From assembly GCF_029577735.1 (NCBI RefSeq), contig NZ_JARQTO010000002.1, positions 260,800 to 324,799 on the forward strand: a stretch of DNA of 64,000 bases, read 5' to 3'. A program made the position numbers and the translations under genes. The notes beneath the pieces were generated by a model. It was given only the letters and a program-made list of their open reading frames with translations. It was not told the DNA's origin and did not search any database. Origin of the DNA: Exercitatus varius. GTDB lineage: Bacteria > Pseudomonadota > Gammaproteobacteria > Enterobacterales > Pasteurellaceae. Of this stretch, positions 52,193-61,634 are shown piece after piece; the stretch's first letter is position 1, and each line of letters opens with the position of its first letter.

Positions 52193-53056
52193 ATGGAACT
52201 CATTATTATCAGTGGACGTTCAGGTGCAGGGAAATCAGTAGCATTGCGAGCGTTGGAAGATATCGGTTATTACTGTGTAGACAATCTGCCTATCGATTTA
52301 CTGCCTCAATTAGCCGATATTCTCTCGCAAAGTCAGGCTTCTGCGGCAATTAGCCTGGATATCCGCAATTTGCCGAATTCCACTCAGCATCTTGATGAAA
52401 TTCTGACGGAGTTGGGCAATAAGCACCAGATCAAAGTGATCTTTTTAGATGCGGATCGCGGTACGTTGATTCGGCGTTATAGCGATTCCCGCCGGCTTCA
52501 TCCGTTATCCGTCCAGAACCAGGATTTGAGTCTGGAGGCGGCGATTGATGCGGAACAGATTCAACTTGATCCGTTGATTCAACACGCCAATCTGATTATT
52601 GATACGGCGGTGCTTTCCACTCACGAATTGGCGGAGCGGTTACGCGAATTTTTGCGCGGCAATTCGGATAAAGAACTGAAAATTGTGGTGGAATCTTTCG
52701 GTTTCAAATACGGTTTACCGCTGGATGCCGATTATGTTTTTGACGTTCGTTTTTTGCCGAATCCTCATTGGAATCCGTCACTGCGACCAATGACGGGATT
52801 GGAACAGCCGGTTATTGATTTTTTGGCTAAATACGAAGAAGTGGCAAATTTCATTTATACCACCCGAAATTATATTGAAACCTGGTTGCCTATGCTGGAA
52901 CGAAACAATCGCAGCTATTTAACCATTGCGATCGGTTGTACCGGCGGCAAACACCGCTCGGTTTATATTGCACAACAATTGGGGGAATATTTTCAGGATA
53001 AAGGGAAACGTGTAAAGATTCAGCATAGATCCTTAGAAAAGCATAAAAATAAATAG
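52193..53056 (+). CDS. rapZ: RNase adapter protein RapZ
   Basis: RapZ binds the sRNA GlmZ and presents it to RNase E, thus controlling glucosamine-6-phosphate synthase. The start at 52193 gives 287 residues with Walker A GRSGAGKS (8-15), DNLPIDLLPQL and the C-terminal CTGGKHRSVYIAQQL that senses GlcN6P. The basic C terminus contributes to RNA binding. An upstream frame inside ptsN is a shadow. In E. coli npr follows rapZ; here a terminator does. Confidence 0.95.
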   Translation: MELIIISGRSGAGKSVALRALEDIGYYCVDNLPIDLLPQLADILSQSQASAAISLDIRNLPNSTQHLDEILTELGNKHQIKVIFLDADRGTLIRRYSDSRRLHPLSVQNQDLSLEAAIDAEQIQLDPLIQHANLIIDTAVLSTHELAERLREFLRGNSDKELKIVVESFGFKYGLPLDADYVFDVRFLPNPHWNPSLRPMTGLEQPVIDFLAKYEEVANFIYTTRNYIETWLPMLERNNRSYLTIAIGCTGGKHRSVYIAQQLGEYFQDKGKRVKIQHRSLEKHKNK

Positions 53057-53076
53057 GCCTGCCGTAATTCGTATAA

Positions 53077-53118
53077 CCTCTGATTCCTTAAAAAAATCAG
53101 AGGTTTATTTTTTATGAG
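53077..53118 (+). terminator. Terminator of rapZ
   Basis: AACCTCTGATT/AATCAGAGGTT stem followed by TATTTTTT on the plus strand. Confidence 0.88.
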
Positions 53119-53194
53119 AATTATTGTTTTAAGAAAAATATGAAGAAAACTGCGCAATATAAAATTCAAACATCGATTTAAAATCGGGAGAGAA

Positions 53195-53268
53195 TGGAGG
53201 CGTGTCCCGGAGTCGAACCGAGCTACATGGATTTGCAATCCAGTGCATAACCGCTTTGCTAACACGCC
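53195..53268 (-). tRNA. tRNA-Cys(GCA)
   Basis: 74 bases including CCA. Acceptor GGCGTGT/ACACGCC, anticodon loop TTGCAAA, T-loop GTTCGACTC. Last gene of the Gly-Leu-Cys cluster. Confidence 0.95.
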
Positions 53269-53326
53269 ATGAAGTTTGGATATAAAAAAACACCTGAACG
53301 GTGTCATTTAATCAATGATATTTAAA

Positions 53327-53413
53327 TGGTGCCCGAGGCCAGACTTGAACTGGCACGCCCCGAAAGGCGAGGGATTTTAAATCCCTTGCGTCTACCGATT
53401 CCGCCACTCGGGC
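53327..53413 (-). tRNA. tRNA-Leu(UAA)
   Basis: 87 bases including CCA, class II with long variable arm. Acceptor GCCCGAG/CTCGGGC, anticodon loop TTTAAAA, T-loop GTTCAAGTC. Confidence 0.95.
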
Positions 53414-53430
53414 ACAACGCATTTAAAAAT

Positions 53431-53506
53431 TGGAGCGGGAAACGAGGCTCGAACTCGCGACCCCAACCTTGGCAAGGTTGTGCTCTACCAACTGAGCTAT
53501 TCCCGC
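53431..53506 (-). tRNA. tRNA-Gly(GCC)
   Basis: 76 bases including CCA. Acceptor GCGGGAA/TTCCCGC, anticodon loop TTGCCAA, T-loop GTTCGAGCC. First gene of the cluster. Confidence 0.95.
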
Positions 53507-53539
53507 TTTATTTCAGCTTGTTGCCGTCAACGGAAGTGC

Positions 53540-53567
53540 ATTCTACGGATTTTCAATTTAGTGTCAA
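53540..53567 (-). promoter_or_regulatory. Promoter of the tRNA Gly-Leu-Cys cluster
   Basis: On the minus strand TTGACA, 16-base spacer, TAGAAT, with a start about 27 bases before tRNA-Gly. Confidence 0.78.
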
Positions 53568-53761
53568 CTGATATTTTTAAAAAATACGAAAAACGCGGTT
53601 GATTGATTATAAAAAAGGCAATTCGGTCAAAAAGAATATTGGAATCAGGCGGAATATTCCGTCTTTTATCTAACGCGAAAATCTCCTTTAATCCGACCGC
53701 ACTTTATGCCACAATGTGCGAATCCGTTTTTAATCCGATTAAAAAGATGTAGGTAAATTGA

Positions 53762-54868
53762 ATGACGAAATATGCTTTAGACACACTTTTGGCGCAAGCC
53801 GGTAATCGAACCGATTCCCGCACCGGTGCGGTTTCCGCCCCCATTTTCCTTTCTACGGCTTACGGGCATCAGGGGATCGGCGAAAGTACGGGCTATGACT
53901 ATACCCGTACCAAAAATCCGACGCGCACCGTTTTGGAAGAAACCATGGCAAAATTGGATGGCGGCGATCGCGGCTTTGCTTTTGCTTCCGGCATGGCGGC
54001 AATTCAAGTGTTAATGAGTTTATTTAAAGCGCCGGACGAATGGATTGTGTCCAGTGACGTGTACGGCGGAACATATCGTTTATTGGATTATTGCTATAAA
54101 AATAATCATGCGGTGAAACCCGTTTACGTGAACACCGCCTCTACCGACGCAATTGAAGCCTCAATTACGGCAAATACTAAAGCTATTTTTGTGGAAACGC
54201 CGTCGAATCCGTTGATGGAAGAATGCGATATCGCCGCCATTTCAAAGGTGGCGAAAAAATATAATTTATTGTTAATCGTAGATAATACTTTTTTAACGCC
54301 GGTTTTATTCCGGCCGATGGAGCACGGCGCCGATATTACCGTTTACAGCGGAACAAAATATATTGCGGGCCATAATGACGTGCTGGCCGGTTTAATCGTT
54401 GCGAAAGGACAAGCTCTGTGCGATAAATTGTTCTATATTCAAAACGGCGCGGGCGCCGTGCTTTCACCGTTTGATTCCTGGTTAACTATACGCGGATTAA
54501 AAACGTTGTCGTTGCGCGTGAAACGTCATCAGGATAATGCGCGGGAAATCGCAGAATTTTTACATCAACAACCGCAGGTGAAAGATGTGCTGTATCCAAA
54601 TAAAGGCGGTATGTTGTCATTCCGTTTGCAGGACGAAAACTGGGTGAACCCGTTCTTAAAAGCCATTCGATTAATCACGTTTGCCGAAAGTCTGGGCGGT
54701 ACGGAAAGCTTTATTACTTACCCGTCTACGCAAACTCACATGGATATTCCGGAAGCGGAACGAATCGCCCGCGGCGTAACGAATGATTTGCTGCGCTTTT
54801 CCGTCGGTCTGGAAGACGTTGAAGACATTAAGGCGGATTTATTGCAGGCCTTGGCGCAATTAAAATAA
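53762..54868 (+). CDS. metB: Cystathionine gamma-synthase-type PLP enzyme
   Basis: A 368-residue Cys/Met-metabolism PLP enzyme that should join O-acyl-homoserine and cysteine (or sulfide) in methionine synthesis. The PLP lysine is K199 in YSGTKYIAGHND, with FAFASGMAAIQ and SSDVYGGTYRL before it and LGGTESFITYPSTQTH in the C-terminal domain. It corresponds to H. influenzae HI0086, near the thioredoxin gene HI0084. MetB and the related MetC/MetI families are hard to separate by sequence alone, so the exact reaction is a family-level call. Confidence 0.82.
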   Translation: MTKYALDTLLAQAGNRTDSRTGAVSAPIFLSTAYGHQGIGESTGYDYTRTKNPTRTVLEETMAKLDGGDRGFAFASGMAAIQVLMSLFKAPDEWIVSSDVYGGTYRLLDYCYKNNHAVKPVYVNTASTDAIEASITANTKAIFVETPSNPLMEECDIAAISKVAKKYNLLLIVDNTFLTPVLFRPMEHGADITVYSGTKYIAGHNDVLAGLIVAKGQALCDKLFYIQNGAGAVLSPFDSWLTIRGLKTLSLRVKRHQDNAREIAEFLHQQPQVKDVLYPNKGGMLSFRLQDENWVNPFLKAIRLITFAESLGGTESFITYPSTQTHMDIPEAERIARGVTNDLLRFSVGLEDVEDIKADLLQALAQLK

Positions 54869-55009
54869 GGTTTCGCAAATTGTAACGATTGATTGACCAA
54901 AAGTGCGGTAAAAATTACACTCGTTTTTAGTAAAAAGGGCATAGCTCTTGAAATTAACCCGATTGCTCCCAATATTAGCGGGGAACAATCACATAAAAAG
55001 GATAAAAAT

Positions 55010-55333
55010 ATGGCAGAAGTATTTCATTCAACCGACGCGTCTTTCGAAACGGACGTGTTAAACGCAGAGGTACCGGTATTATTGGATTTTTGGGCGCCTT
55101 GGTGCGGTCCTTGCCGCATGGTCGGTCCGATTTTAGAAGAGTTGGCGGCGGAATACGGCGACAAAGTAAAAATCGTTAAAATGAATATCGACGAAAATCA
55201 AGGTACGCCGGCACAATTCGGCGTGCGCAGTATTCCGACCTTATTGTTGTTTAAAGACGGCAAAGTGGTAGGAACTCAAGTGGGCGCATTGCCAAAAAAT
55301 CAATTGGCGAATTTTGTTAATCAAGCGCTTTAA
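55010..55333 (+). CDS. trxA: Thioredoxin
   Basis: The ATG at 55010 follows AAGGAT and gives a 107-residue thioredoxin with the redox motif WCGPC at residues 31-35 and the cis-proline in RSIPTLLLF. An upstream extension of the frame is not part of the protein. It reduces cytoplasmic disulfides, including those of ribonucleotide reductase and sulfur-assimilation enzymes. Confidence 0.97.
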   Translation: MAEVFHSTDASFETDVLNAEVPVLLDFWAPWCGPCRMVGPILEELAAEYGDKVKIVKMNIDENQGTPAQFGVRSIPTLLLFKDGKVVGTQVGALPKNQLANFVNQAL

Positions 55334-55350
55334 TCGGTTTTACCTTTCGA

Positions 55351-55377
55351 AATCCCGGCATTGTCCGGGATTTTTTG
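55351..55377 (+). terminator. Terminator of trxA
   Basis: AATCCCGG/CCGGGATT stem, 6-base loop and T-run. Confidence 0.9.
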
Positions 55378-55437
55378 TTTATTATAAGATCTGAATCGGC
55401 ACGCTGAATAACAAAAACGGCGTCAAACGGTTATCGT

Positions 55438-55977
55438 TTACTCGTCTTGTACTTTCCGCCGGCACAGTCCGGGGTAACGTTTTTGGTTATCCCAGACATG
55501 ATCGATGATCATTTGGTTTTTGTCATATCTGAGAATATGCAGATTCACGCTTTCACCGGAATTAGAGTTTTCCTTCAGATTTTCAAAGAACAAAGATTCG
55601 AATTCCTTTAATTTCGGCTCTTCATCCAGCCGTTTTTCCGTTTGGCTGGGGTGAATGCGGCCGAAAGAATAATCGGTACTGGTTTCCGACAGCACATTAT
55701 CTTTTAATTGCCAGCGGCCGGTATGCTTGCTTTCGTAAGCAAAATTGTTATGAACAAACAACAAGCCGGTGCCAACGGTAGAACCGTCGGCCTGAAAATC
55801 AAGACTGTCCAGCGCTTGAATTTGCAAATCGTCGTAAATGATTTTGCATTGCCATTCGCCGATGATGTCCTGTTTGGAAACGTTCGGATTTTTGCCCGCA
55901 CTTTCCGCCGCATTCGTGTCGGCATAAACAGGCAGAGTCGCGACGACGGCTAACAGCCATAATATATTTTTGCTCAT
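55438..55977 (-). CDS. Secreted periplasmic protein of unknown function
   Basis: I do not recognise this 179-residue protein. It begins with a signal peptide (MSKNILWLLAVVATLPVYA, cleavage likely after residue 19). The rest is soluble and mostly beta-predicted in character (GEWQCKIIYDD, GRWQLKDNVLSETST), with only two cysteines, in EWQCK and GLCRRK, which could form one disulfide. Its ATG overlaps the stop of rluC (ATGA), so it is translationally coupled. The pattern 'GEW.C ... G.W.L' resembles small lipocalin-like or META-like secreted domains, but I cannot place it. Confidence 0.68.
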   Translation of the reverse strand: MSKNILWLLAVVATLPVYADTNAAESAGKNPNVSKQDIIGEWQCKIIYDDLQIQALDSLDFQADGSTVGTGLLFVHNNFAYESKHTGRWQLKDNVLSETSTDYSFGRIHPSQTEKRLDEEPKLKEFESLFFENLKENSNSGESVNLHILRYDKNQMIIDHVWDNQKRYPGLCRRKVQDE

Positions 55978-56942
55978 CTTGATTGCTCCCGTAATTTTTT
56001 CAGAACGGCTTTCATTTTTTCGTCCAGCGGCGCATTCAAACGCAATATTTCGCCGTTTTTCGGGTGTTCGAAGCGAATGCTTGCGGCATGTAGAAACAAG
56101 CGGTTCAAGCCCAATGCCGCCATAGCGGCGTCGAAATTTTTGTCGCCGTATTTATCGTCCATAGCGATAGGATGACCGGCATATTGAGCGTGCACGCGGA
56201 TTTGATGAGTTCTGCCCGTGACGGGCGAAGCTTTCACCAGCGTGGCGTTAAGATAACGTTCTTCGATAGAAAAATGCGTTTCCGACGGTTTGCCTTGCTC
56301 GCTTACTCGCACAATCCGTTCGCCGCTCGATAATTCGTTTTTCAGCAACGGCGCTTTGACGACTTTAACATGAGACTGCCATTGCCCGCGCACTAACGCC
56401 AAATAGTCTTTCTGCACGGTTTTAATCCGTAACTGTTCGTGTAAATTGCGTAAAGCGGAACGTTTTTTCGCCACCAGCAAAATGCCCGAGGTATCGCGAT
56501 CCAGACGATGAACCAGCTCTAAAAAACGGGCTTGCGGACGCAACGCGCGCAATCCCTCGATAACGCCGAAACTCAACCCGCTGCCGCCGTGCACCGCGGT
56601 GCCGGAAGGCTTGTTGAGCACCAACAGGCAATCGTCTTCAAAAATAATCTGATGTTCCAGCTGTGCCACTTTATTGAGCTTGATCGAAACGGGCGCTTGT
56701 TCTTTTTCCGAAACGCGCACCGGCGGCACGCGTACGACATCGCCCGCCTGCAGTTTATATTCGGGCTTAATCCGCCCTTTGTTTACGCGCACTTCGCCCT
56801 TGCGCAAAATGCGGTAAATCAGACTTTTCGGCACGCCTTTCAATTTTGCGAGCAAAAAATTGTCGATACGTTGGCCGGCTTCCTCATCGAAAATTTCCAG
56901 CATTTTTACGGCGGCGTTAATGACTTTGTCGTTCATATTCAT
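55974..56942 (-). CDS. rluC: 23S rRNA pseudouridine synthase RluC
   Basis: RluC makes pseudouridine at positions 955, 2504 and 2580 of 23S rRNA. The N-terminal S4 domain (GVPKSLIYRILRKGEVRVNK) precedes the catalytic domain with the aspartate in VHRLDRDTSGILLVAKK. TGRTHQIRVHAQYAGHPIA follows. I use the ATG at 56942 (322 residues; E. coli 319); a second ATG is two codons on. It is divergent from rne, as in E. coli. Confidence 0.94.
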   Translation of the reverse strand: MNMNDKVINAAVKMLEIFDEEAGQRIDNFLLAKLKGVPKSLIYRILRKGEVRVNKGRIKPEYKLQAGDVVRVPPVRVSEKEQAPVSIKLNKVAQLEHQIIFEDDCLLVLNKPSGTAVHGGSGLSFGVIEGLRALRPQARFLELVHRLDRDTSGILLVAKKRSALRNLHEQLRIKTVQKDYLALVRGQWQSHVKVVKAPLLKNELSSGERIVRVSEQGKPSETHFSIEERYLNATLVKASPVTGRTHQIRVHAQYAGHPIAMDDKYGDKNFDAAMAALGLNRLFLHAASIRFEHPKNGEILRLNAPLDEKMKAVLKKLREQSR

Positions 56943-57436
56943 GTTTATTGGTGAAAATCGACCGGATTTTAGCATAAAAACCGCCCGAATTGAACGATTG
57001 AAATGTTGGGAACAGAGCCGAAATGCCTTGCTTAAAACCGCCTTTTCACCCATAATATTACAAATTTTTGTCCGCCTGAAAGTGCGGTCGAAATTTTATC
57101 CGTTTTTGTTAGGGCAGACTTAATGCCGATTTGTTGGAAAATAATCGTAAGACATTAATACTTAACAAATTTTATGCAATTAAAGCGCCGCTTCGGCAAG
57201 GCTTTTGAAGGTTGCCGACGCTATCAATGCACCCAGCCGGATGACCGTCGGGAAGACGGGCAACGGCGACAAACACGAGGTCGATGGTGACGCGAGCGAA
57301 AACAGGATGCGAAACGGGCCGGTAATTCGTTAAGACGATGGTCGCCGAAATTCGCAGTCCGCAGACACTCAAAGTGCGGTCGGTTTTAATTGAGTTTTTT
57401 TGACAAAAATAAAAAATAACAGAGAAATTTTTACAA
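56943..57436 (+). other. Region between rluC and rne, probable long rne 5' leader
   Basis: 494 bases without a gene. The part from about 57180 is GC-rich and strongly folded: CCGTC-GGGAA-GACGG (57245-57259), GTTGCC/GGCAAC (57211-57216, 57259-57264), GGCGAC/GTCGCC (57265-57270, 57341-57346). In E. coli a 361-base rne leader is cut by RNase E itself for autoregulation; size, place and structure suggest the same here (Rfam rne5-like). USS at 57080 and 57372. Confidence 0.5.
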
Positions 57437-60307
57437 ATGAAAAGAATGTTAATTAATGCGACTCAAAAAGAAGAGTTGCGCGTTGCGTTGGTCGACGGCC
57501 AGCGTTTATTCGATTTAGATATCGAAAGTCCGGGTCATGAGCAGAAAAAAGCGAACATCTACAAAGGACGCATTACCCGCGTGGAGCCGAGCCTTGAGGC
57601 CGCATTTGTGGATTACGGCGCCGAACGCCACGGGTTCCTGCCGTTAAAAGAAATTGCCCGTGAATATTTCCCGGCGGATTATGTTTACAACGGTCGCCCG
57701 AACATTAAAGATGTGATTAAAGAAGGGCAGGAAGTGATTGTTCAAGTGAACAAAGAAGAACGCGGCAACAAAGGTGCGGCGTTAACCACTTTCGTTTCCT
57801 TGGCGGGCAGCTATTTGGTGATTATGCCGAACAACCCTCGCGCGGGCGGGATTTCCCGTCGCATTGAAGGGGACGAGCGTCTTGAGTTAAAAGAGGCGTT
57901 AAGTTCGTTAGAAGTGCCGGACGGTGTAGGTTTAATCGTACGTACGGCGGGCGTGGGAAAATCGTCGGAAGAATTGCAATGGGACTTGAAAGTGCTGTTG
58001 CATCATTGGGAGGCCATTAAGCAGGTTTCTGAAAGTCGCTCGGCTCCGTTTCTGATTCATCAGGAAAGTGATGTGATTGTTCGCGCGATTCGCGATTATT
58101 TGCGTCGCGATATCGGCGAAATTTTAGTAGACAGCCCGAAAGTTTACGAAAAAGCGAAAGCGCACATCAAACTGGTGCGTCCGGATTTCATCAACCGGAT
58201 TAAACTTTACCAGGGCGAAGTGCCGTTATTCAGTCATTATCAAATTGAGTCGCAAATCGAATCCGCATTTCAACGGGAAGTGCGTTTGCCTTCCGGCGGT
58301 TCTATTGTGATTGACGCCACCGAAGCATTGATTGCGATCGATATTAACTCTGCACGTTCGACGCGCGGCGGCGATATTGAAGAAACCGCATTAAATACTA
58401 ACCTTGAAGCGGCGGATGAAATTGCCCGTCAATTGCGTTTACGCGATCTGGGCGGTTTAGTGGTGATCGATTTCATCGATATGACCCCGGTTCGTCACCA
58501 ACGCGAAGTGGAAAATCGTATGCGCGAAGCGGTTCGTCAGGACCGGGCCCGCATTCAGATCAGTCGCATTTCCCGTTTTGGTTTGCTGGAAATGTCACGT
58601 CAGCGTTTAAGTCCGTCGTTAGGCGAATCGTCCAGCCATGTCTGTCCGCGTTGTCAGGGAACGGGTAAAATCCGTGATAACGAAAGCCTGTCGCTTTCTA
58701 TTCTGCGCTTGATTGAAGAAGAAGCGTTGAAAGAAAACAGCAAACAGGTTCACTGCATTGTACCGGTACAAATAGCTTCTTATTTACTGAATGAAAAACG
58801 TAAGGCTATTCGCAGCATTGAAAAACGCCATAATGTAGACATTGTGGTGGCGCCGAATGAAGCGATGGAAACGCCGCATTTCAGCGTTTTCCGTTTGCGC
58901 GACGGCGAAGAAGCGAATGTCTTAAGTTATCACTTGCCGAAACTGCATGAAGCGCAGGACGATGTGTTCGTTGCGGAAGAAAGTTTGGTTTCGCGCAATA
59001 TTGAAGCGGCGGCCGTGACGGCGGAAAATGTGGCGGAAACGGCTGCGTTGTCTATGACGATTTCTGAAGCCGCGCCGGTTATTGAGCCCAAAAAAGAATC
59101 TACGCCGTCTTTATTAGCGCGCATTGTCGCGGCGATTAAAAAACTATTTGCGACGGAAGAGAAGGTTGAACAACAACCGGTTGTGACTCGTAATAATCGT
59201 CGTGAACGCAATAATGAACGTCGCAATAACCGTCGTTCGCGTTCGGAACGTAATACGGCGAAAAGTGATGAAGCTTCTGCGGAAAAATCGGAAACTCCGT
59301 CACGCGGTGAACGTTCGAATGAACGCAATAGTCGACGCAATGCCCGTCGCAGCAGTTTAGCGGCGGACGCGTTAACAAATGCGGAGACAACGGAAGCGCT
59401 TGAAACCGCAGAGGAAAAAGCACCGTCAACCCGTCAACCGAGAGAGCGCCGCGAACGTCGCGATTTACGTAAAAAAGTCCGTATAAACAATGAAACGGCA
59501 GAACAACCGACGGTTGAGGAAGTCGCTGTCGTTGCGGAAGAAGTGGCGAAAGAGCAACAGCCGACGGAACCGCGCCGCGAGCGTGCTGAACGCAATTCCC
59601 GTCGTACGCCGCGCCATTTGCGGGCTAATAATTCGCGCCGTCGCCGTAATGACGCCTCGCCGATGCCGTTGTTTGCCGCCGTGGCTTCTCCGGAATTGGC
59701 AAGCGGTAAAGTCTGGATTGACGTTGATGCGGTATCGCCGAAGTCGAAAGAATCGACTTTCCTGTCGGTGGACGAATTGCTGGAACAGCAGACGCAAAAT
59801 GATGAAGTTGAAGTCAGTATGCCGGCTTCCGCTATCGTAGAAGAAACGGAAAATAATGCGCAACCGCTGGGGCTGGTTAGTCAACCGGCGAATGAAGCGG
59901 TGGAAAAAATGGTGCAGGAATCGCTTGAACGTTTGAACGAAGAGCAACGTATTCTTGAACGTCAAGCAAAATCCGCTTTCGGCGCGGATGAAGCTATCGT
60001 AGAAAAAGAAACCGTAGTTAACGGCACTGTTGCGAATGAAGCGGTGGATGTGCCGGAAATGACGGTAAAAAACGTGCGAAAATTTGACCGCACTTACAGC
60101 TTCAACGGGCAGTTAGGAACCATTTCCGCCGTGCACCATACCAAAGCGGACATGACCTTGGCGAAAGCCGCCGATGAAGTGAATGCGCCGTTTGACATTG
60201 TGGAATGGAAAGAAAGCCGCTACTATTTCCACGGCAAAGGTTCGGCGGGTCATCACAGCGCCATCAGCCACGTGTTTAGCGAACCGACAAAAGCTGAAGC
60301 GAAGTAA
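57437..60307 (+). CDS. rne: Ribonuclease E
   Basis: RNase E starts most mRNA decay and matures rRNA, tRNA and sRNAs. The 956-residue protein has an S1 domain (GRITRVEPSLEAAFVDYG), catalytic aspartates D302 (AIDIN) and D345 (VVIDFIDM), and zinc-link cysteines C403 and C406 (CPRC). Residues ~555-572 (TPSLLARIVAAIKKLFA) fit the membrane-targeting amphipathic helix. The unstructured C-terminal half has Arg-rich RNA-binding segments (~585-740), an acidic stretch, and a conserved tail with FHGKGSAGHHSA. The C-terminal half is shorter than in E. coli (1061 residues), so degradosome partners may differ. Confidence 0.97.
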   Translation: MKRMLINATQKEELRVALVDGQRLFDLDIESPGHEQKKANIYKGRITRVEPSLEAAFVDYGAERHGFLPLKEIAREYFPADYVYNGRPNIKDVIKEGQEVIVQVNKEERGNKGAALTTFVSLAGSYLVIMPNNPRAGGISRRIEGDERLELKEALSSLEVPDGVGLIVRTAGVGKSSEELQWDLKVLLHHWEAIKQVSESRSAPFLIHQESDVIVRAIRDYLRRDIGEILVDSPKVYEKAKAHIKLVRPDFINRIKLYQGEVPLFSHYQIESQIESAFQREVRLPSGGSIVIDATEALIAIDINSARSTRGGDIEETALNTNLEAADEIARQLRLRDLGGLVVIDFIDMTPVRHQREVENRMREAVRQDRARIQISRISRFGLLEMSRQRLSPSLGESSSHVCPRCQGTGKIRDNESLSLSILRLIEEEALKENSKQVHCIVPVQIASYLLNEKRKAIRSIEKRHNVDIVVAPNEAMETPHFSVFRLRDGEEANVLSYHLPKLHEAQDDVFVAEESLVSRNIEAAAVTAENVAETAALSMTISEAAPVIEPKKESTPSLLARIVAAIKKLFATEEKVEQQPVVTRNNRRERNNERRNNRRSRSERNTAKSDEASAEKSETPSRGERSNERNSRRNARRSSLAADALTNAETTEALETAEEKAPSTRQPRERRERRDLRKKVRINNETAEQPTVEEVAVVAEEVAKEQQPTEPRRERAERNSRRTPRHLRANNSRRRRNDASPMPLFAAVASPELASGKVWIDVDAVSPKSKESTFLSVDELLEQQTQNDEVEVSMPASAIVEETENNAQPLGLVSQPANEAVEKMVQESLERLNEEQRILERQAKSAFGADEAIVEKETVVNGTVANEAVDVPEMTVKNVRKFDRTYSFNGQLGTISAVHHTKADMTLAKAADEVNAPFDIVEWKESRYYFHGKGSAGHHSAISHVFSEPTKAEAK

Positions 60308-60324
60308 TGCTTCATTAATATGAT

Positions 60325-60357
60325 AAAAAGGTCTAACTTTCGGGTTAGACCTTTTTT
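60325..60357. terminator. Bidirectional terminator between rne and apbC
   Basis: AAAAGGTCTAAC/GTTAGACCTTTT stem with A- and T-runs on both sides. Confidence 0.9.
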
Positions 60358-60371
60358 AATTTTAAGTGAAA

Positions 60372-61484
60372 TTATTTCACCTCTTTGAACATAATCTCAT
60401 CCGGAATAACGGAACCTTGCCAGTAAAGCTCGCTTGCCACTTTTTCCGCTAATTGCAGATAAGCCTGACGGATTTCTTCATTGGAATGAGAAATCACCGT
60501 CGGGGTGCCTTTGTCTAAGTCTTCACGCAGGCAAATGTGCAGCGGTAATTGACCCAACACTTTCGAACCGTATTTTTGCGCGATTTTTTCTGCGCCGCCG
60601 GTTCCGAAAATCGGTTCGTGATGTCCGCAGTTGGAACAAATATGCATGGACATATTTTCCACAATACCCAAAACCGGCACGGAGACTTTTTGAAACATCG
60701 TAATGCCTTTCACCGCATCTAACAACGCGATGTCCTGCGGCGTGGTGACCACCACGGCACCGGTGACCGGGATTTGTTGGGATAGCGTTAACTGAATATC
60801 ACCCGTGCCCGGCGGCATGTCGATGACCAAATAATCCAGCTCGTTCCATAAGGTTTCGTTCAATAGCTGATTAAGCGCACTGCTCGCCATCGGACCGCGC
60901 CAAATGGTGGCGTTATCCGCTTCCATCAAATAGCCGATGGAATTGGTTTGTAAACCCTGTACCACGATTGGATTGATATGTTGATTATCCGGCGAGGTCG
61001 GGCGTTGATCCGCCGCGCCCAACATATGCGGAATGGACGGACCGTAAATATCCGCATCTAAAATGCCCACTTTGGCGCCTTGCGCCTGTAAAGCCAACGC
61101 CAGGTTAACCGTTGTGGTGGATTTGCCCACGCCGCCTTTGCCGGATGTGACGGCGATGATGTTTTTGACGCCTTTTACCGCAGGATGATTATTAGCCCGC
61201 TTAAGGGTAGCGATTTGATAATTTAACGCCCATTTGATTTCTTTAGCCTCAGCGGCTGCGCGTAAAGCGTCCGATAATTCGGCTTTGCATTGCTCAAAAG
61301 CGGAATTCCAGGCGAAAGGCATTTGTAATTCAATGCGTAGCGTGTCGCCGCCTTTTTCGATTTTTTTAACCGCATTTAGCGCAATTAAATCCTGCCGTAA
61401 GCTGGAATGTTTGAAATTTTTAATGATTTCAACAAGTTTTGTCTGTTGTTCTGCCGAAAGTGTCGGCGAAAATTGAATGGTCAT
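60372..61484 (-). CDS. apbC: Iron-sulfur cluster carrier ApbC (Mrp)
   Basis: ApbC/Mrp binds and transfers Fe-S clusters with ATP hydrolysis. The 370-residue protein has an N-terminal MIP18-type domain (about 1-95), the deviant Walker A GKGGVGKSTT at about 114 and LDADIYGPSIPHML. The cluster-binding CSNC motif lies at about 280. It is divergent from metG, as in many gamma-proteobacteria. Confidence 0.95.
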   Translation of the reverse strand: MTIQFSPTLSAEQQTKLVEIIKNFKHSSLRQDLIALNAVKKIEKGGDTLRIELQMPFAWNSAFEQCKAELSDALRAAAEAKEIKWALNYQIATLKRANNHPAVKGVKNIIAVTSGKGGVGKSTTTVNLALALQAQGAKVGILDADIYGPSIPHMLGAADQRPTSPDNQHINPIVVQGLQTNSIGYLMEADNATIWRGPMASSALNQLLNETLWNELDYLVIDMPPGTGDIQLTLSQQIPVTGAVVVTTPQDIALLDAVKGITMFQKVSVPVLGIVENMSMHICSNCGHHEPIFGTGGAEKIAQKYGSKVLGQLPLHICLREDLDKGTPTVISHSNEEIRQAYLQLAEKVASELYWQGSVIPDEIMFKEVK

Positions 61485-61634
61485 AATATTTCCTAAAAGT
61501 CAGAGTAGATTTCTCGACTATTTAACCATGACAAATTGATTCTGTTAAGTGAAAATGCGGTTCCGGTGGAAAAAATACCGTGCTTAAGGTAAAATCTCCA
61601 CAATTTTCACAGCAGATTCAGGGTTATAAAAAGA

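Noticed and set aside
56096..56104. Actinobacillus pleuropneumoniae-type uptake sequence ACAAGCGGT
   Set aside because: A single occurrence inside rluC against about 48 of the Haemophilus type, so it is chance.
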